This document shows, piece after piece, positions 57,781 through 64,000 of a DNA stretch of 64,000 nt. Numbering within the stretch: position 1 is the first letter of the stretch; each line of letters opens with the position of its first letter. The DNA lies in NCBI RefSeq assembly GCF_021044935.1, contig NZ_JAJNMP010000004.1:310001-374000 (forward strand). Direction: 5' to 3'. Origin of the DNA: Agromyces cavernae (lineage in GTDB: Bacteria > Actinomycetota > Actinomycetes > Actinomycetales > Microbacteriaceae). The translations under genes and the position numbers were made by a program. The notes under the pieces are model-generated. The model saw nothing but the letters and a program-made list of their open reading frames with translations. It was not told the origin of the DNA and did no database searches.

Positions 57781-59054
57781 CCTCGAGCGGAGCGCCCGGT
57801 CGTGTCGAGGCCGTGCGGGAGTTCGTGGGCTCCGCCCGGTTCGCGCAGGCGCTCGCACTGCTCGCGATCGGACTCGCGTTCAGCGCACACGCCATCCGCG
57901 CGGTCATCGGCTGGCCCGGCTTGCTCGCCGCACTCGCCGCGCTGCTCGTGCTCTGCGGCGCGTCGCTGGTCACCCGGTGGCGGGCGATCGAGTGGTACGG
58001 CATCCTGCCCATCACCATCCTCGTCTTCGTCGGCTGGTGCGCGGCCTCGGTGATCTGGAGCAGCAATCCGGGCCTATCGGTGCTTCGCGTCGGGTACCTG
58101 ATCGCGTTCGGCGTGCTCGGCGTCTACGTCGCGCTCATGCGCGACACCATCCAGATCGTGCGGGCGTTCGGCGACACCATGCGGGTGCTGCTCGGCGTCT
58201 CGCTCGTGCTCGAGGTGTTCTCGGGCATCCTGTTCGACGCGCCGATCAGATTCCTCGGCATCGACGGCAACCTCGCCGCCCTGGGCCCGATCCAGGGCGT
58301 GTTCGGCTCACGAAACATGCTCGGATTCGTGGCGCTCATCGCCCTCATCACCTTCATCGTCGAGTGGCGCACCCATATCGTCACGCGCACGAAGGCGATC
58401 GCCTCGCTCGCGCTCGCCCTCATCATCCTGGCGCTCTCGGGCTCTCCGACCACCTGGATCGCGCTCGGCGCCGCGCTGCTCGCCCTCGCCGCGCTCTACG
58501 GGCTGCGACGAGTCTCCCCCGACACCCGCTGGCGCTGGCAGCTCGCGCTGCTCATCACCGCGGCCGCCGCGCTCGTCACCGGCTGGATCCTGCGGGTGCG
58601 CATCATCGAACTGCTCGACGCCCGTGCCGAGTTCGACGTGCGGCTCGACGTCTGGCGCGAGCTCTCTCGCTACCTGAGCTTGAACCCCCTGCAGGGCTGG
58701 GGGTGGGTGGGCAAGTGGCCCGACGCCCCGCCGTACACCTGGATCGAGGCGGGCACCGGGCGCGCGCACGAGTCGGCGCTCAACGCCTACCTCGACGCGT
58801 ACTTCCAGGTCGGCGTCATCGGCGCCGTGCTCTTCGCCGCGCTCATCGGCGTCGCGCTCGTGCGCGCATGGTTGCTCGCATCGAACCGGCGCAGCGTGGT
58901 CTACCTGTGGCCGGCGCTCATGCTCGTGGCCATCGCAGTGACCTCGGCTGCCGAGAGCTTCGCACTCTCGGAAGGCGGCTGGATGCTCGTCGTCATCTGC
59001 GCGGTCAAGGCCGCGCGCGACATGAGCTGGCGCGACGCACTCAAACGAAGCTGA
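57777..59054 (+). CDS. O-antigen ligase/polymerase family membrane protein (copy 2)
   Basis: The 425-residue paralogue of copy 1 has about ten membrane helices and the Wzy_C signature with RLDVWRELSRYLSLNPLQGW, GWGWVGKWPDAPP and HESALNAYLDAYFQVGVIGA. Acidic and aromatic residues at the loop match the ligase active region (Arg/His/Asp). It is translationally coupled to copy 1 by ATGA. Two ligases in a row suggest one polymerises and one attaches, or that each acts on a different polymer. Confidence 0.9.
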   Translation: MTSSGAPGRVEAVREFVGSARFAQALALLAIGLAFSAHAIRAVIGWPGLLAALAALLVLCGASLVTRWRAIEWYGILPITILVFVGWCAASVIWSSNPGLSVLRVGYLIAFGVLGVYVALMRDTIQIVRAFGDTMRVLLGVSLVLEVFSGILFDAPIRFLGIDGNLAALGPIQGVFGSRNMLGFVALIALITFIVEWRTHIVTRTKAIASLALALIILALSGSPTTWIALGAALLALAALYGLRRVSPDTRWRWQLALLITAAAALVTGWILRVRIIELLDARAEFDVRLDVWRELSRYLSLNPLQGWGWVGKWPDAPPYTWIEAGTGRAHESALNAYLDAYFQVGVIGAVLFAALIGVALVRAWLLASNRRSVVYLWPALMLVAIAVTSAAESFALSEGGWMLVVICAVKAARDMSWRDALKRS

Positions 59055-59097
59055 GCGAACGCCGAACGCGTGGCACGAATGCACCCGATCGCGACCA

Positions 59098-59103
59098 TAG
59101 AAT
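59098..59103 (+). promoter_or_regulatory. -10 element of a likely leaderless promoter for the ABC permease gene
   Basis: TAGAAT ends 7 nt before the ATG at 59111, and the short gap from the ligase stop (56 bases) has no Shine-Dalgarno sequence. Confidence 0.5.
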
Positions 59104-59110
59104 CGTTGGA

Positions 59111-59980
59111 ATGAGCAGAGCGGAACCGGTGGACGTCAACGCGTTCACCGTCCCCGGTGCGGGCCGCGGCATCCTCGACGTCGTCAAGTATCGATACCTG
59201 CTGCGCCTGCTGATCCGCAAGGGCATCCTCACGAGGTACCACGGCTCGGTACTCGGCTGGGTTTGGTCGTACGTGAAGCCGGCCGCCCAGTTCGCCGTCT
59301 TCTACGTCGTGATGGGGTTGTTCCTGAACCTCACGAAGGGCATCGAGTCCTACCCCATCTACCTCTTCTCGGGCATCGTGGTCATCAACCTGTTCAACGA
59401 GGCGTTCGGCAACGCCACGCGCTCGATCGTCTCGAACAAGGCGCTCGTCAAGAAGATCTACCTGCCGCGAGAGCTCTTCCCGATCGCCGACGTGTTCATC
59501 GCGCTCGTGCACTTCCTGCCGCAGCTGAGCATCCTGCTCGTCGTGTGTCTCTTCGTGGGCTGGGTGCCGACGCCGCTCGGACTGGTCGGTGCACTGCTCG
59601 CGGTGTTCATCGTCGCCGTGCTGGCGACCGGGCTCGGCCTGCTGTTCGGCTCGATCAACGTGGCGTACCGCGACGCGCAGAACGTCGTCGAGCTCATCCT
59701 GCTGTTCGCGACGTGGACCTCGCCCGTGCTCTACAGCTGGACGATGGTGCGCGACCAGGCTCCGGCCTGGCTCTTCGATCTCTACATGGCCAATCCGCTG
59801 ACGAGCGCGGTCGAGCTGTTCCACACCGCGTTCTGGTTCCCGACCACGAGCGAGGCCGCCGAGCGCCCCGAATCACTCTGGCTGTTCACGTTGATCGGAC
59901 TCGTCATCGCCGTGCTGTGCCTCGTCGCGGGCCAGCTCGTCTTCAGAAGACTCGAGGGACGCTTTGCCCAAGACCTCTGA
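59111..59980 (+). CDS. ABC-2 polysaccharide/teichoic-acid exporter permease, TagG/Wzm type
   Basis: The 289-residue protein has the ABC-2 membrane domain: an N-terminal amphipathic segment with LLRLLIRKGILTRYHGSVLG, about six helices (FAVFYVVMGLFLNLTK, IYLFSGIVVINLFNEAF, LSILLVVCLFVGW) and YLPRELFPIADVFIALVHFL. The ILTRYHGSVLGWVWSYVKP motif is the Wzm/TagG signature. It exports a lipid-linked polymer with the ATPase in the next gene, which it overlaps by 17 bases. Alternative in-frame starts lie upstream in the ligase gene; the TAGAAT -10 element supports ATG 59111. Confidence 0.93.
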   Translation: MSRAEPVDVNAFTVPGAGRGILDVVKYRYLLRLLIRKGILTRYHGSVLGWVWSYVKPAAQFAVFYVVMGLFLNLTKGIESYPIYLFSGIVVINLFNEAFGNATRSIVSNKALVKKIYLPRELFPIADVFIALVHFLPQLSILLVVCLFVGWVPTPLGLVGALLAVFIVAVLATGLGLLFGSINVAYRDAQNVVELILLFATWTSPVLYSWTMVRDQAPAWLFDLYMANPLTSAVELFHTAFWFPTTSEAAERPESLWLFTLIGLVIAVLCLVAGQLVFRRLEGRFAQDL

Positions 59981-60710
59981 ATCCCCGCTCCCCCGCATCG
60001 TCATCGAGGGGGTGCAGAAGACCTACACGCTGCGGCACAGCCACTCGTTCAAGGAGAGCTTCGTCGCACGGCTGAGGCGCAAGCGTACGTCGACGTCGTT
60101 CACCGCGCTCGACGATGTCACCGTCACCGTGCACGAGGGCGAGGCGATCGCCCTCATCGGCTACAACGGCTCAGGCAAGTCGACGCTGCTGAAGCTCGTG
60201 TCGGGCGTGCTGCGGCCCGACGCGGGCCGCGTGCTGACGCGTGGCCGCGTCGCGGGCCTCATCGAAGTGGGCGCCGGCTTCCATCCCGACCTCTCGGGCC
60301 GCGAGAACGTGTACCTGAACGCCGCCATCCTCGGCATGGCGAAAGAGGAGATCGACGCCCGGTTCGACGAGATCGTCGAGTTCAGCGAGATCGGCGAGTT
60401 CATCGACACCGAGGTCAAGCACTACTCGTCGGGCATGTTCGTGCGACTCGCGTTCGCGGTGGCCATCCACACCGAACTCGACATCCTGCTCGTCGACGAG
60501 GTGCTCGCCGTCGGCGACGCCCCCTTCCGCGAGAAGTGCAACGCGAAGATCCGCGAACTCGTCGCCATGGGCAAGACGTTGTTCATCGTGACGCACGACC
60601 TCGGCATGGTCTCCGAGATCTGCAACCGCGGCCTCGTGCTGCGCCAAGGCGAGCTGATCTTCGACGGCGCCATGCCCGAGGCGATCGCGGCGCTCAAGGG
60701 CTCCCGGTGA
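59964..60710 (+). CDS. ABC exporter ATP-binding protein, TagH/Wzt type
   Basis: The 248-residue ATPase has Walker A GYNGSGKST near 65, Q-loop region RVAGLIEVGAGFHPDLSGRE, the signature motif YSSGMFVRLAFAVA (SSGM in place of SGGQ, typical of Wzt/TagH), Walker B LLVDEVLAVGD and the H-loop IVTHDLGMVSE. It lacks a long C-terminal substrate-binding domain, so it is the short TagH form. The start is TTG with GAGGGA just upstream, and the gene overlaps the permease by 17 bases and the next gene by four. Confidence 0.93.
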   Translation: MPKTSESPLPRIVIEGVQKTYTLRHSHSFKESFVARLRRKRTSTSFTALDDVTVTVHEGEAIALIGYNGSGKSTLLKLVSGVLRPDAGRVLTRGRVAGLIEVGAGFHPDLSGRENVYLNAAILGMAKEEIDARFDEIVEFSEIGEFIDTEVKHYSSGMFVRLAFAVAIHTELDILLVDEVLAVGDAPFREKCNAKIRELVAMGKTLFIVTHDLGMVSEICNRGLVLRQGELIFDGAMPEAIAALKGSR

Positions 60711-62095
60711 GCGCGCGCACCGTCGCCGTCGTCCTCGCGGGCGGCGTCGGCGTTCGGGTCGGGCTCGGCATGCCGAAGCAATTGATCCGCATCGCGGGCA
60801 AGGCGATCGTCGAGCATACGCTCGAACGGCTCGAGGCGAGCACGCTCATCGACGAGGTGATCGTCATGATGAACGCCGCCAGCATTCGCGAGCTCGACCA
60901 CCTCATGGCCGACCCGCGGTTCACGAAGCTCTCGGCGGTGCTGCCGGGCGGCGAGACCCGCAACGACTCCACGAAGCTCGCGCTGGCGGCACTGGCCGAC
61001 GACGAGTCGACCAAGGTGCTCTTCCACGACGCGGTGCGACCGTTCCTCGACGACCGCATCATCGAGGACTGCGTTCGCGCGCTCGACGAGTACGACGCCG
61101 TCGACACGGCCATCCCCTCGGCCGACACCATCGTCGAGGTCGCAGAAGACTCCACCATCGCCGGCATCCCGCCGCGAGCCACGCTGCGTCGCGGGCAGAC
61201 GCCGCAGGGCTTCCGGCTCGGGGTCATCCGCCGCGCCTACGAGCTGGCCGACGGCGATCCCGCGTTCTCGGCGACCGACGACTGCGGCGTGGTGTTCACC
61301 TACCTGCCCGAGGTCAAGATCAAGGTCATCACCGGGACGGCCGAGAACATGAAGGTCACCGAGCCCCTCGACATCCACATCGCCGACAAGATCTTCCAGC
61401 TGCAGTCGACCGAGCTGACGTCGGGACTCGCCGACCCTGCAGCCGCCGACGTGTTGCGCGGCCGGTCGGTCGTCGTCTTCGGCGGCAGCTACGGCATCGG
61501 CGCCAGCATCGCGCGCCAGGCCGAAGCGGCGGGCGCCCGCGTGCACGCCTTCAGCCGCACCGAGACCGGCACCGACGTGACCTCCCGCTCGCAGATCCGT
61601 CGTGCGCTGAAGCGGGCCGCGGCCGACGGCGGCATCGACCACGTCGTCATCACGGCCGGGGTGCTCTCCATCTCAGAACTCGTGCGCACCCCCAAGAAGC
61701 TGCTGCGCGCAACCCTCGAGACCAACCTGCTGGCTCCGGCGATGATCGCGCAGGAGGCGCACGACCACCTCGCCGCCTCGGGCGGCCAGCTGCTGCTCTT
61801 CACCTCGAGCTCGTACACGCGCGGCCGCGCCGGCTACAGCCTCTACTCGGCGACGAAGGCCGGCGTCGTCAACCTCGCCCAAGCCCTCGCCGACGAATGG
61901 GCCGACAGCGGCATCCGGGTGAACTGCCTCAACCCGCAGCGCACGCGCACTCCGATGCGAACGCAGGCCTTCGGCGATGAGCCCGCCGACTCGCTGCTCG
62001 ACCCCGAATACGTCGCCTCGGTCGCCCTCCGCGTACTCGAGTCCGATCTCACCGGCCAGGTCGTCGACGTTCGGGTCGCGGCGGCGCCGCGCTGA
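60707..62095 (+). CDS. Fused cytidylyltransferase-SDR reductase, CDP-ribitol synthase-like
   Basis: The 462-residue protein joins an IspD-like cytidylyltransferase (about 1-235; LAGGVGVRVGLGMPKQL, FHDAVRPFLDDR, RGQTPQGFRLGVIRRAYE) and an SDR domain (about 255-460; VVFGGSYGIGASIA near 258 and YSLYSATKAGVVNLAQAL with YxxxK). This two-domain layout is that of Haemophilus Bcs1/Acs1, which reduces ribulose 5-phosphate and makes CDP-ribitol; TarI and TarJ do this separately in Gram-positives. A role in the MEP pathway is less likely because of the fusion and exporter context. GTG overlaps the previous stop (GTGA). Confidence 0.88.
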   Translation: MSARTVAVVLAGGVGVRVGLGMPKQLIRIAGKAIVEHTLERLEASTLIDEVIVMMNAASIRELDHLMADPRFTKLSAVLPGGETRNDSTKLALAALADDESTKVLFHDAVRPFLDDRIIEDCVRALDEYDAVDTAIPSADTIVEVAEDSTIAGIPPRATLRRGQTPQGFRLGVIRRAYELADGDPAFSATDDCGVVFTYLPEVKIKVITGTAENMKVTEPLDIHIADKIFQLQSTELTSGLADPAAADVLRGRSVVVFGGSYGIGASIARQAEAAGARVHAFSRTETGTDVTSRSQIRRALKRAAADGGIDHVVITAGVLSISELVRTPKKLLRATLETNLLAPAMIAQEAHDHLAASGGQLLLFTSSSYTRGRAGYSLYSATKAGVVNLAQALADEWADSGIRVNCLNPQRTRTPMRTQAFGDEPADSLLDPEYVASVALRVLESDLTGQVVDVRVAAAPR

Positions 62096-62299
62096 TCAGC
62101 GGCCGTCGCGCCGCTGCTCGCCGAGTCGTTCGAAGACGAGGTCGTACAGTTCGGCGATGCGGCGCGAGTCGACGCGCAGCTCGTCGATCTCGGCGCGCAA
62201 CCGCGCGATCTCAGCCTCGAGTCGCGCAACGTCGGCAGACTGGGGTGCGACGGGCTTGCCCCGCACCATCTTGCGCATGGCGGCTTCGAAGCGATTCAC
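62096..62299 (-). CDS. Small coiled-coil protein (DUF6752-like)
   Basis: The 67-residue product has a basic N-terminus (VNRFEAAMRKMVRGKPVAP) and a long heptad-like coiled coil with LEAEIARLRAEIDELRVDS, ending RIAELYDLVFERLGEQRRD. The GTG start overlaps the LicD-methyltransferase stop (GTGA), and AGAGGA precedes it. It is probably co-translated with that enzyme and may scaffold it. Its stop abuts the stop of the convergent CDP-ribitol synthase-like gene with no gap. The family name is from memory and not certain. Confidence 0.75.
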   Translation of the reverse strand: MNRFEAAMRKMVRGKPVAPQSADVARLEAEIARLRAEIDELRVDSRRIAELYDLVFERLGEQRRDGR

Positions 62300-63900
62300 C
62301 GTGTCCTCTCGCGGGGCACGGTCTGCGCCCCCTTCGTACTGTAGAGCCTGACCGTTGCGACCGTGCGGGGCCCCGATGAGGTGACGCGCACGTTGTGCGA
62401 GTCTGCCACGCAGGCGAGACCGTGAACGGATGCCTCGTGCCGCAGCCAGTGCAGGGGCAGGTGCCAGGTGTCGGGACGATGATGGTCGTACACCAACGAC
62501 GGGTTGACGGGTACGGTGACGAGCGCGACCGAACCGGCACCGAGGAGTGCGCGCAGCAGCAGGAACACGTTCGCCCTGGTCTCGCGGGTGAGCGACGCGA
62601 GCACGTTCGAGAGCAGGAAATGGCGCGTGCCTCCGAGCGCCAGTTCGTCGGCGATGAAGTCGAGCACCGCTCGACGGTCGGCGAGGTTCAGCCGCTGGGC
62701 GGTGACGCCCGGGCGCACGGCTGCCGCCTCGACGGCGCTTCGCGCGTAATCGACGGCGACGACCTGGCGGCCGCCGACGGCGAGCATCTCGCTCAGTGTT
62801 CCGTCGCCGCAGCCGAGGTCGATGACCCGATCGCCGGGCTCGGTGGCGACGAGCAATCGTGTCGCATCGCGGCGCCAATGCCGCGATCGACCGAGCCGGA
62901 TGTGACGCTCCCAGAAGTGGCGGTTGAGGTCGTAGACGCCGAACCAGTTCTCGAACCGCCGACGCGTGACGGCGGGAGTGTGGAAGCGGAACGTGGGATC
63001 CGGGACACGCCACCCCTCGCCGTAGCAGAGCGCCAGCCACGCATCGGCGTCGGCGACCGACGGCACGCTGATGCCCTCGAGCTCGACCTCGGTGAGCGGC
63101 AGCAGCGACGCCTCCTCGAACGAGCCTCGAACCGCGATCGGCTGGTTGTAGACCCCGCGGTCGTGGAATCCGAGGAAGAGGTCGACGTGTGCGGCGGCAC
63201 CGGGTACGTCGTCGGCGAACAGCACCTGCAGGTGGGCGTCGCTGTGGCGGATCGCCTCGTGGCCACGGGCGCGGATTGCGCGCTCGATCGCGTACGACGC
63301 CATCGAAACGTCGGGCGGCGCCATCGATCCGAGGTAGACCAGCAGGTCGATGTCGTCGTCATGCGCGAGGATGCGACCCTCGCGCACGGCGCCGAGCAGG
63401 GTTCCCCCGGTGATCGCCGCCGTGTACCCGAGCTCGTCGAGGTCGGCGAGCACCACCGTCATCGCTTCGAGCAAACGGCGGTGCAGGCGGTTCGAGGGCG
63501 CCGCGGTCAGCTTGCCCCACTTGTCGACCACCTGGCCGGCTGCCGCCAACTCCGCCAGCCCGACCGCGCCGCTGCGGGTGGGCCACGAGAAACGGCCCCC
63601 GGCGAGCGCCACGCCCGATCGAGGGTCGCGCAGGGTGATGCGCCCACTGCCGACGAGGTGGCCGCCGAGGGCGGTCGGCCATGCCAGCTGCGCCACGCGG
63701 CCATGCGCGTGCGGCATGGTCGCCGTCCACATACGGCTGCCGTCGACCTCGACGTCGACCGTTCGGCCGATCGCCTGCGAGTCGAATCCGACGCGAAGCC
63801 CCCGATGCGTGACCCGGAGTGACGAGCGTCTCGGCCCGCGCCTGAGTGGAGTCACGGGGCGTGTTCCTTCGTTCGGCGGGCTGATGACGATTGTCGGCAT
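62296..63900 (-). CDS. LicD-domain and SAM-methyltransferase fusion protein
   Basis: The 534-residue protein has an N-terminal beta-rich part (about 1-120), then a LicD nucleotidyltransferase-fold domain with GGTLLGAVREGRILAHDDDI near residue 165 (LicD signature DDDID) and FHDRGVYNQPIAV. A class I methyltransferase domain follows (about 330-500) with RVIDLGCGDGTLSEML near 358. LicD proteins move phosphocholine or polyol-phosphate groups onto wall polymers; the fused methyltransferase may methylate the same group. A coiled-coil partner follows, coupled by GTGA. The start ATG was taken at the end of the open frame; alternatives inside the N-terminal region exist. Confidence 0.86.
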   Translation of the reverse strand: MPTIVISPPNEGTRPVTPLRRGPRRSSLRVTHRGLRVGFDSQAIGRTVDVEVDGSRMWTATMPHAHGRVAQLAWPTALGGHLVGSGRITLRDPRSGVALAGGRFSWPTRSGAVGLAELAAAGQVVDKWGKLTAAPSNRLHRRLLEAMTVVLADLDELGYTAAITGGTLLGAVREGRILAHDDDIDLLVYLGSMAPPDVSMASYAIERAIRARGHEAIRHSDAHLQVLFADDVPGAAAHVDLFLGFHDRGVYNQPIAVRGSFEEASLLPLTEVELEGISVPSVADADAWLALCYGEGWRVPDPTFRFHTPAVTRRRFENWFGVYDLNRHFWERHIRLGRSRHWRRDATRLLVATEPGDRVIDLGCGDGTLSEMLAVGGRQVVAVDYARSAVEAAAVRPGVTAQRLNLADRRAVLDFIADELALGGTRHFLLSNVLASLTRETRANVFLLLRALLGAGSVALVTVPVNPSLVYDHHRPDTWHLPLHWLRHEASVHGLACVADSHNVRVTSSGPRTVATVRLYSTKGAQTVPRERTR

Positions 63901-63960
63901 AGGGACGCCCCGATTCTATGTGAAACATCGGATTCCACCTCTTCGTGTATATAGGAGAGA

Positions 63961-64000
63961 ATGTCGGGGAATGCGCACGACACCCCGGGCGCCAGAGCCC
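63961..64000 (+). CDS. Possible start of a gene cut by the window end
   Basis: ATG at 63961 opens a frame with no stop in the last 13 codons (MSGNAHDTPGARA). GTATAT ends 8 bases before it and AGGAG lies 3 bases before it, so either a leaderless or a weakly led start is possible. Divergent to the LicD fusion gene. Too short to assign. Confidence 0.3.
   Translation, partial: MSGNAHDTPGARA

Noticed and set aside
60707-61420. Cytidylyltransferase domain as the MEP-pathway IspD
   Set aside because: It is fused to an SDR domain and sits behind a polymer exporter; the CDP-ribitol synthase layout fits better, although this is not proven.

Overview
The window is high-GC DNA with dense, mostly GC-ending codons from an actinobacterium, most likely a member of the Microbacteriaceae (an Agromyces- or Microbacterium-like organism). 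This placement is inferred from gene content and order. The run aroA-rsgA, whiB1, pdtaS, an Rv3235-like gene, secA, hpf, comF, lpqB-mtrB-mtrA, ahcY, manB, a DUF3499 gene, an Rv3259-like gene and whiB2 follows the Mycobacterium tuberculosis Rv3219-Rv3260 neighbourhood in content. No rRNA, tRNA, CRISPR array, transposase or phage gene was found. No stretch longer than 300 bases lacks a gene.

Layout. Positions 1-9263: shikimate and ribosome-assembly genes (aroA, rsgA), a peroxiredoxin, WhiB1, the PdtaS sensor kinase, an orphan CpaB/CpaE-like pair (SAF protein plus ParA-fold protein), a small HTH protein and two conserved actinobacterial proteins. Positions 9342-18116 (minus strand): SecA, the long ribosome-hibernation factor, ComF and the MtrA-MtrB-LpqB envelope-sensing system. 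Positions 18297-25756: a MoxR cluster (membrane protein, DUF4129, DUF4350, MoxR ATPase, DUF58, then SpoIIM and RDD membrane proteins), equivalent to the Rv3691-Rv3695 type of cluster. Positions 26024-41397: ahcY, a giant secreted repeat protein, phosphomannomutase, a degenerate zincin, a DUF5719 protein with a 1014-residue membrane glycosyltransferase, WhiB2, GalE and a GlxA-family regulator.

Positions 41361-64000 form a cell-surface glycopolymer region. It holds glycosyltransferases, a hexapeptide acyltransferase, three proteins sharing a ten-cysteine SGNH domain (two stand-alone, one fused to an acyltransferase-3 membrane domain), a GDSL lipoprotein, ManA, a membrane-tethered methyltransferase and two tandem O-antigen-ligase paralogues. 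These are followed by an ABC-2 polysaccharide/teichoic-acid exporter, a fused cytidylyltransferase-reductase resembling CDP-ribitol synthases and a LicD-methyltransferase fusion. Read together, and as inference, the region makes, exports, polymerises and decorates (acetyl, methyl, polyol or phospho-substituent) a wall glycopolymer. ManA, ManB and GalE supply sugar precursors. The stretch from about 42.7 to 50.2 kb is visibly less GC-biased at third codon positions than its flanks, which suggests exchange.

A recurrent signal is leaderless transcription: about eleven genes have a TAnnnT-like -10 element ending 6-9 nt before the start codon and no Shine-Dalgarno sequence. I used this to choose several starts. 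The best candidates for new biology are the split ten-cysteine SGNH/acyltransferase set, the LicD-methyltransferase fusion with its coiled-coil partner, and the CpaB/CpaE-like pair whose P-loop lacks the usual lysines.
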